Assembly: GCF_021287135.1 (NCBI RefSeq)
Contig: NZ_JAJTBB010000053.1
Span: 1-44,124 of the forward strand
Length of the DNA: 44,124 nt
From: Acidovorax sp.
GTDB taxonomy: Bacteria; Pseudomonadota; Gammaproteobacteria; Burkholderiales; Burkholderiaceae_C
Reading direction: 5' to 3'
The notes beneath the pieces were generated by a model. That model saw only the letters and a list, made by a program, of their open reading frames with translations, made no database searches and was not told where the DNA came from. Below, in pieces: positions 40,825 through 44,124 of the stretch (positions are counted from its first letter, which is position 1; each line of letters begins with the position of its first letter). The position numbers were made by a program, and so were the translations under genes.

Positions 40825-42195
40825 TCAGGCCGGGCCGGCGGCGATCACCGCCCGCCCGCGCTGCACAAAGCCCTGGTACTGCGCATCGGGCACCAGCAAG
40901 CCGCCCGTGGTCCACACCAGGTGCGTGGCCTGGTGCAGCACGGCATCCACGCCGCTGCGGTGCAGCCAGGCCTGGCCGGCGGTGGTGCCGGTGAGCAATG
41001 CCGGGCCGGAAAACCCCGCGGCGGCCGAGGGCTCGATGCGTTCGCCCAGCGTGTCCAGCACCTGCACCAGCTGTGCAAACAAGGTGTCGTCGGCCACGGT
41101 GAACACGCCCGACAGCAGCGGCCGCATCAGCTCGGCCGCCAGCAGCGAGGCGCGCGGCACGGCCAGGCCGTCCGCCTCGGTGCGGTTGGTCAGGCCCCAG
41201 TCGTACACCGACGGGTGCGCGCCCGGCCCTTGCGTCGAATCCGCCAGCATCTGCACCAGGAAGCACGGCGACTGCACGGGCTCGGCAAAAAAACAATGCA
41301 CATGCGGCCCCAGCAGCTGCCGCAGGCCGAAGGTGATGCCCGCCGGCGCGCCACCCACGCCGCAGGGCAGGTACACGAGGAGCGGGTGCTCGGCATCTAC
41401 CGCAATGCCCTGCTCTTGCAACTGCCGCTGCAGGTGCAGGGCGGCAGCGCTGTAGCCCAGCAGCAGCGAGAACGATTGCTCGTCGTCCACGAAGTGGCAT
41501 TGCGGATCGGCTGCCGCCTCGGCGCGGCCGGCGGCCACGGCGCGTTCGTAGTCGCCCGCGTGTTCCACCACCTGCACGCCGCGCTGGCGCAGGCGGTCTT
41601 TCTTCCATTCCTTGGCGTCGGCCGACATGTGCACCGTGGCCTGGAAGCCCAGGGCCGAAGCCACCACGCCAATGCTCAGCCCCAGGTTGCCGGTGGAGCC
41701 CACCGCCACTTGGTAGCGGCCCAGCACCGCACGGGCCTCTGGCGTGTTCAGCGCGCGGTAGTCGCCCCCGGGCTGCACCAGCCTGTGCCGCAGCGCGCAC
41801 TGCTCGGCAAACTCCAGCACCTCGTGCATGCCGCCCCGCGCCTTGATGGAGCCCGCCACGGGCAGGCGGTGGTCGGCCTTGATGAACAGCCGCCCCTGGC
41901 TGGTGGGGTCCAGGCCCAGCGCAGGCTGCAGCGCGGCGGCAGGGAGCAGGGGCGACTCCACCACGCCTTCGCTGGCGGCCAACTCCGGAAACACTTCCGC
42001 CAGCAGGCCGGCAAAGCGGGCCAGCCGGGCCGCCGCCGCCTTCGTATCATCCAGACTAATGGTGGTGCCGCGGGCCTGCAGTGCCAGCCCGTGCTGGGCT
42101 TGCCGCGCGGGGTTGGTCCACAGCGCGGGCTGGGCGTTGCGCAGACGGCTGGCCAGCAGGGCGTCGGCGGCTTCAGGGGTCTCGGCGGGCGTCAT
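40825..42195 (-). CDS. dsdA: D-serine ammonia-lyase
   Basis: PLP-dependent deamination of D-serine to pyruvate and ammonia. 456 residues. The PLP lysine K118 in [16 protein letters not shown] sits at the same number as in E. coli DsdA; the glycine loop GVGGAPAGI binds phosphate. The region [20 protein letters not shown] is strongly DsdA-like. The start ATG 42195 (MTPAETPEA) is used although the frame continues to 42711 over the LysR gene. Promoter is shared with the divergent LysR gene; this is the first gene of the catabolic set. Confidence 0.94.
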   Translation of the reverse strand: MTPAETPEAADALLASRLRNAQPALWTNPARQAQHGLALQARGTTISLDDTKAAAARLARFAGLLAEVFPELAASEGVVESPLLPAAALQPALGLDPTSQGRLFIKADHRLPVAGSIKARGGMHEVLEFAEQCALRHRLVQPGGDYRALNTPEARAVLGRYQVAVGSTGNLGLSIGVVASALGFQATVHMSADAKEWKKDRLRQRGVQVVEHAGDYERAVAAGRAEAAADPQCHFVDDEQSFSLLLGYSAAALHLQRQLQEQGIAVDAEHPLLVYLPCGVGGAPAGITFGLRQLLGPHVHCFFAEPVQSPCFLVQMLADSTQGPGAHPSVYDWGLTNRTEADGLAVPRASLLAAELMRPLLSGVFTVADDTLFAQLVQVLDTLGERIEPSAAAGFSGPALLTGTTAGQAWLHRSGVDAVLHQATHLVWTTGGLLVPDAQYQGFVQRGRAVIAAGPA

Positions 42196-42275
42196 GGCAA
42201 GTTCACACAAAAAGTTGCTGGGCCGCATTCTTGGCCGGCCCCGCGCGTGCCACAAACCATTTATATTGAACGAGT

Positions 42276-42292
42276 CATTAGTATGAGTAATG
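42276..42292. promoter_or_regulatory. LysR-type operator (ATTA-N7-TAAT) overlapping the LysR start codon
   Basis: ATTA (42277-42280) and TAAT (42288-42291) with a 7-base spacer form the palindromic box, extended to CATTA/TAATG. It lies in the 94-base dsdA/LysR divergent region and overlaps the regulator's ATG at 42290. AT-rich TATATTGAA just upstream is a plausible promoter element for dsdA. Confidence 0.55.
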
Positions 42293-43258
42293 GATATTCG
42301 CCTGTCTCCCTCCCTGTTGGCCTGGCTGCGCAGCTTTGATGCAGCGGCCCGCCACGGCAGCTTCACCAAGGCAGCGGCCGAGCTGTGCATCACCCAGGGC
42401 GCTGTGAGCCAGCAGGTCAAGCAACTGGAAGACTGGCTGCGCCGCCCGCTGTTCCTGCGCACGCCGCGCGCCCTGGTGCCAACGCCCGAGGGCAAATGGC
42501 TGGCCGTGGTGCTGCGCGAGAGCTTTGACGCCATCGAAAGCACCCTGGCCCAGATGCGCCAGCCGCCCGAGGCCGCCACCGCCACGCTGAGCTGCTCGCC
42601 CTCGTTCGCCATGAGCTGGCTCACGCCCCGGCTGGGCGACTTCTTCCGCCAGCACCCGGCCGCCGGGCTGCGCGTGTTTGGCGAATTCCACACCCTGGAC
42701 CGCACCCGCATGGTGCGCGACGGCGTGGAGGCCGCCGTGCGCTTTGACCTGGGCGGCTACCGCGACCTGAGCGCCACCGTGTTCCTGGACGAGTGGCTGG
42801 TCCCCGTGGCAAGCCCCGGCTTTCTGGACCGCCACCCGCCCATCACCCGGCCGCAGGACCTGCGCGGCGAATGGCTGCTGCACGACGGCAGCGCCTGGGA
42901 GGGCGCCGACACCTACGAGGAATGGCAGCACTGGTTCGCCCAGCGCAACGCCCCGCCGCCGCCTTGGGCGGGCGGCCAGCAGTTCAATCTGTCGCAGCTG
43001 GCCCTGGGCGCAGCGCTGGCCGGCCAGGGCATCGCCATGGGCCGCGCCGCGCTGGTGCTGCAGGACGTGAAAGCCGGCCGCCTGGTGCCGCTGCTGGGGC
43101 CTTGCGTGCCCTCGCGCGCGGCCTATTCCTTTGTGACCACCACGCACCCCAGCCCGGTGATGCAGCTGGTGCGGGACTGGCTAGCGGACGAAGCGCAGCG
43201 GTTTTGCGGCGAGCGGGCGCAGGTGTTGGCAGCGCCGCTGGACGTTGGGGAGGGTTAG
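42290..43258 (+). CDS. LysR family regulator, DsdC/GcvA-like
   Basis: A 322-residue LTTR: winged HTH about 8-66 ([20 protein letters not shown]), linker helix, and an effector domain (about 95-300) of the GcvA/DsdC type ([36 protein letters not shown]). Divergent from dsdA, it likely activates dsdA in response to D-serine, as DsdC does in E. coli; the effector is inferred from location. The start codon overlaps a LysR box and has no clear Shine-Dalgarno, so translation may be leaderless. Confidence 0.9.
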   Translation: MDIRLSPSLLAWLRSFDAAARHGSFTKAAAELCITQGAVSQQVKQLEDWLRRPLFLRTPRALVPTPEGKWLAVVLRESFDAIESTLAQMRQPPEAATATLSCSPSFAMSWLTPRLGDFFRQHPAAGLRVFGEFHTLDRTRMVRDGVEAAVRFDLGGYRDLSATVFLDEWLVPVASPGFLDRHPPITRPQDLRGEWLLHDGSAWEGADTYEEWQHWFAQRNAPPPPWAGGQQFNLSQLALGAALAGQGIAMGRAALVLQDVKAGRLVPLLGPCVPSRAAYSFVTTTHPSPVMQLVRDWLADEAQRFCGERAQVLAAPLDVGEG

Positions 43259-43418
43259 ATCGGGTTGGCGCAGCCGACGCATGCCGTCCGCCGCCGTGGC
43301 TGTCTGGTACGCCTCGCGGGCCGAAACGGCCTCTTGGCCTATGCCAGTGGGCGTTGGCACAGGCAATGCCTCGTTAGACTTCACAGCCCCCCAGACCCAG
43401 CCAACACGCACAATACGC

Positions 43419-44124
43419 ATGAGCTCCGCCACCTCCGACATCGCCACCGCAACAACCGCCGCCCAGGCCTTCATCCAGCGCTGGCAACACATCACCGCCA
43501 GCGAGTTAGCCACTGCGCAGAGCTTCGTGATGGACTTGTGCGATTTGCTTGGCGTGGCCAAACCGCACCCCACGCCCGAGCAGGACTACATGTTTGAGCG
43601 CCCCGTCACCTTTGCCCATGGCGATGGCAGCACGAGCGCCGGACGGATGGACTGCTATCGGCGCGGCCACTTCGTGCTGGAGGCTAAAAAGCTCAAGGTG
43701 GGCAGCCATACGAAAGGCTTCGACGACGGCCTGCTGCGTGCTCGCAGCCAGGGCGAAGCCTATGCACGCGCCCTGCCAGGTGCGGAGGGGCGCCCGCCTT
43801 TTGTGCTTGTGGTGGATGTGGGCACCGTGATCGAGGTGTATGCCGAATTCAGCAAAACCGGCGGTACCTACACGCCTTATCCCGACCCGCGCAGCCACCG
43901 CCTGCAGCTGGCTGACCTCGCCCGGCCCGAAGTGCAAGACCGCCTGCGCCGCATCTGGACAGACCCGGACAGTCTCAACCCGGCTCGAATCAGCGCCCAG
44001 GTCACGCGCGACGTGGCCGCGCTGCTGGCGCGCCTCGCAAAATCGCTTGAGCAGTCCAGCAGTCCAGCAGTCCAGCAGTCCAGCAGTCCAGCAGTCCAGC
44101 AGTCCAGCAGTCCAGCAGTCCAGA
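43419..44124 (+). CDS. N-terminal nuclease part of a single-chain restriction-modification enzyme (MmeI/Type IIL-like), cut by window edge
   Basis: Open frame from ATG 43419 to the window end, at least 235 residues with no stop. Residues about 15-180 are a PD-(D/E)XK nuclease like the N-terminus of MmeI-type enzymes: E60 in FERPVTF, D78 in RMDCYRRGHFVLEAKK with E88-x-K90, and QGEAYARAL then PPFVLVVDVGTVIEVY. A helical stretch (VTRDVAALLARLAKSLEQ) leads into a repeat-encoded SSSPAVQQ array. The methyltransferase and specificity domains would lie beyond the window. Third-position A/T codons (tta, aaa, gat, ttg) exceed neighbours', suggesting horizontal transfer. No Shine-Dalgarno is visible. 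Confidence 0.75.
   Translation, partial: MSSATSDIATATTAAQAFIQRWQHITASELATAQSFVMDLCDLLGVAKPHPTPEQDYMFERPVTFAHGDGSTSAGRMDCYRRGHFVLEAKKLKVGSHTKGFDDGLLRARSQGEAYARALPGAEGRPPFVLVVDVGTVIEVYAEFSKTGGTYTPYPDPRSHRLQLADLARPEVQDRLRRIWTDPDSLNPARISAQVTRDVAALLARLAKSLEQSSSPAVQQSSSPAVQQSSSPAVQ
44051..44124 (+). repeat. Octanucleotide tandem array (GCAGTCCA), at least 9 copies, in the RM gene
   Basis: Nine perfect copies of GCAGTCCA span 44051-44122, then GA, and the window ends. Three units make 24 bases and encode one SSPAVQQS period, so any reading frame through the array yields the same peptide without stops. The total copy number is unknown because the array reaches the window edge. Confidence 0.95.

Noticed and set aside
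43259-43418. Promoter search before the restriction-modification gene
   Set aside because: Only weak TTGGCA-like boxes with wrong spacing were found; no convincing promoter, operator or attachment site.

Overview
The window reads as chromosomal housekeeping DNA from a high-GC betaproteobacterium, most likely family Comamonadaceae (Acidovorax-like). Supports are strong G/C third-position bias, an iscRSUA-hscBA-fdx cluster, a Bug-type orphan solute-binding protein, and several copies of a roughly 55-bp palindromic repeat (core CTAGCGCTT-N7-AAGCGCTAG) that I associate from memory with that family. No rRNA, CRISPR array, prophage or insertion sequence was seen, and no stretch over 300 bases lacks a gene or RNA. 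The window starts inside aceF, between its repeated lipoyl domains, and ends inside an octanucleotide tandem array, so both ends may be assembly breaks.

Layout. 1-3138 (minus): pyruvate dehydrogenase aceE and the N-terminus of aceF. 3307-6491 (plus): a membrane PAS sensor kinase and a FixJ-type response regulator, overlapping by ATGA. 6567-10299 (plus): folD, an oligopeptidase A-type peptidase (prlC) and an exported DUF4124/glutaredoxin protein. 10398-12180: divergent rpiA and pyrD. 12279-13345 (minus): a YqjD-YqjE-YqjK-like inner-membrane operon. 13538-15720 (minus): an LhgO-like FAD oxidase and an acetylpolyamine-deacetylase-like protein. 15965-16164: two tandem tRNA-Val(CAC) genes. 16202-22618 (minus): dnaQ and the complete Isc iron-sulfur operon, with a candidate operator upstream of iscR and an internal terminator after iscA. 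22882-26286: uvrB, divergent from an aspartate/aromatic aminotransferase.

26324-36968 holds scattered single genes: a nucleotidyltransferase-like protein, an extradiol dioxygenase with a signal-like N-terminus, a short CoA transferase, a cold-shock/DUF1294 fusion, an unrecognised 166-residue protein, a YgiQ radical SAM protein carrying an in-frame copy of the palindromic repeat, a MarR-GNAT fusion, a small hypothetical protein, a YigZ protein, a stand-alone dihydrolipoyl-dehydrogenase-like flavoprotein with an unusual leader, and a YjfB-like protein. 37002-43258 is a catabolic group: D-amino-acid-oxidase-like flavoprotein, amidase, Bug binding protein and D-serine ammonia-lyase (all minus), with a divergent LysR regulator whose start codon lies in an ATTA-N7-TAAT box.

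The most striking locus is at the right edge. A gene starting at 43419 encodes an N-terminal PD-(D/E)XK nuclease domain like those of single-chain restriction-modification enzymes (MmeI/Type IIL-like). It runs into at least nine copies of the 8-bp unit GCAGTCCA. Since 8 is not a multiple of 3, copy-number change would switch the downstream frame, so this is a candidate phase-variable restriction-modification gene.
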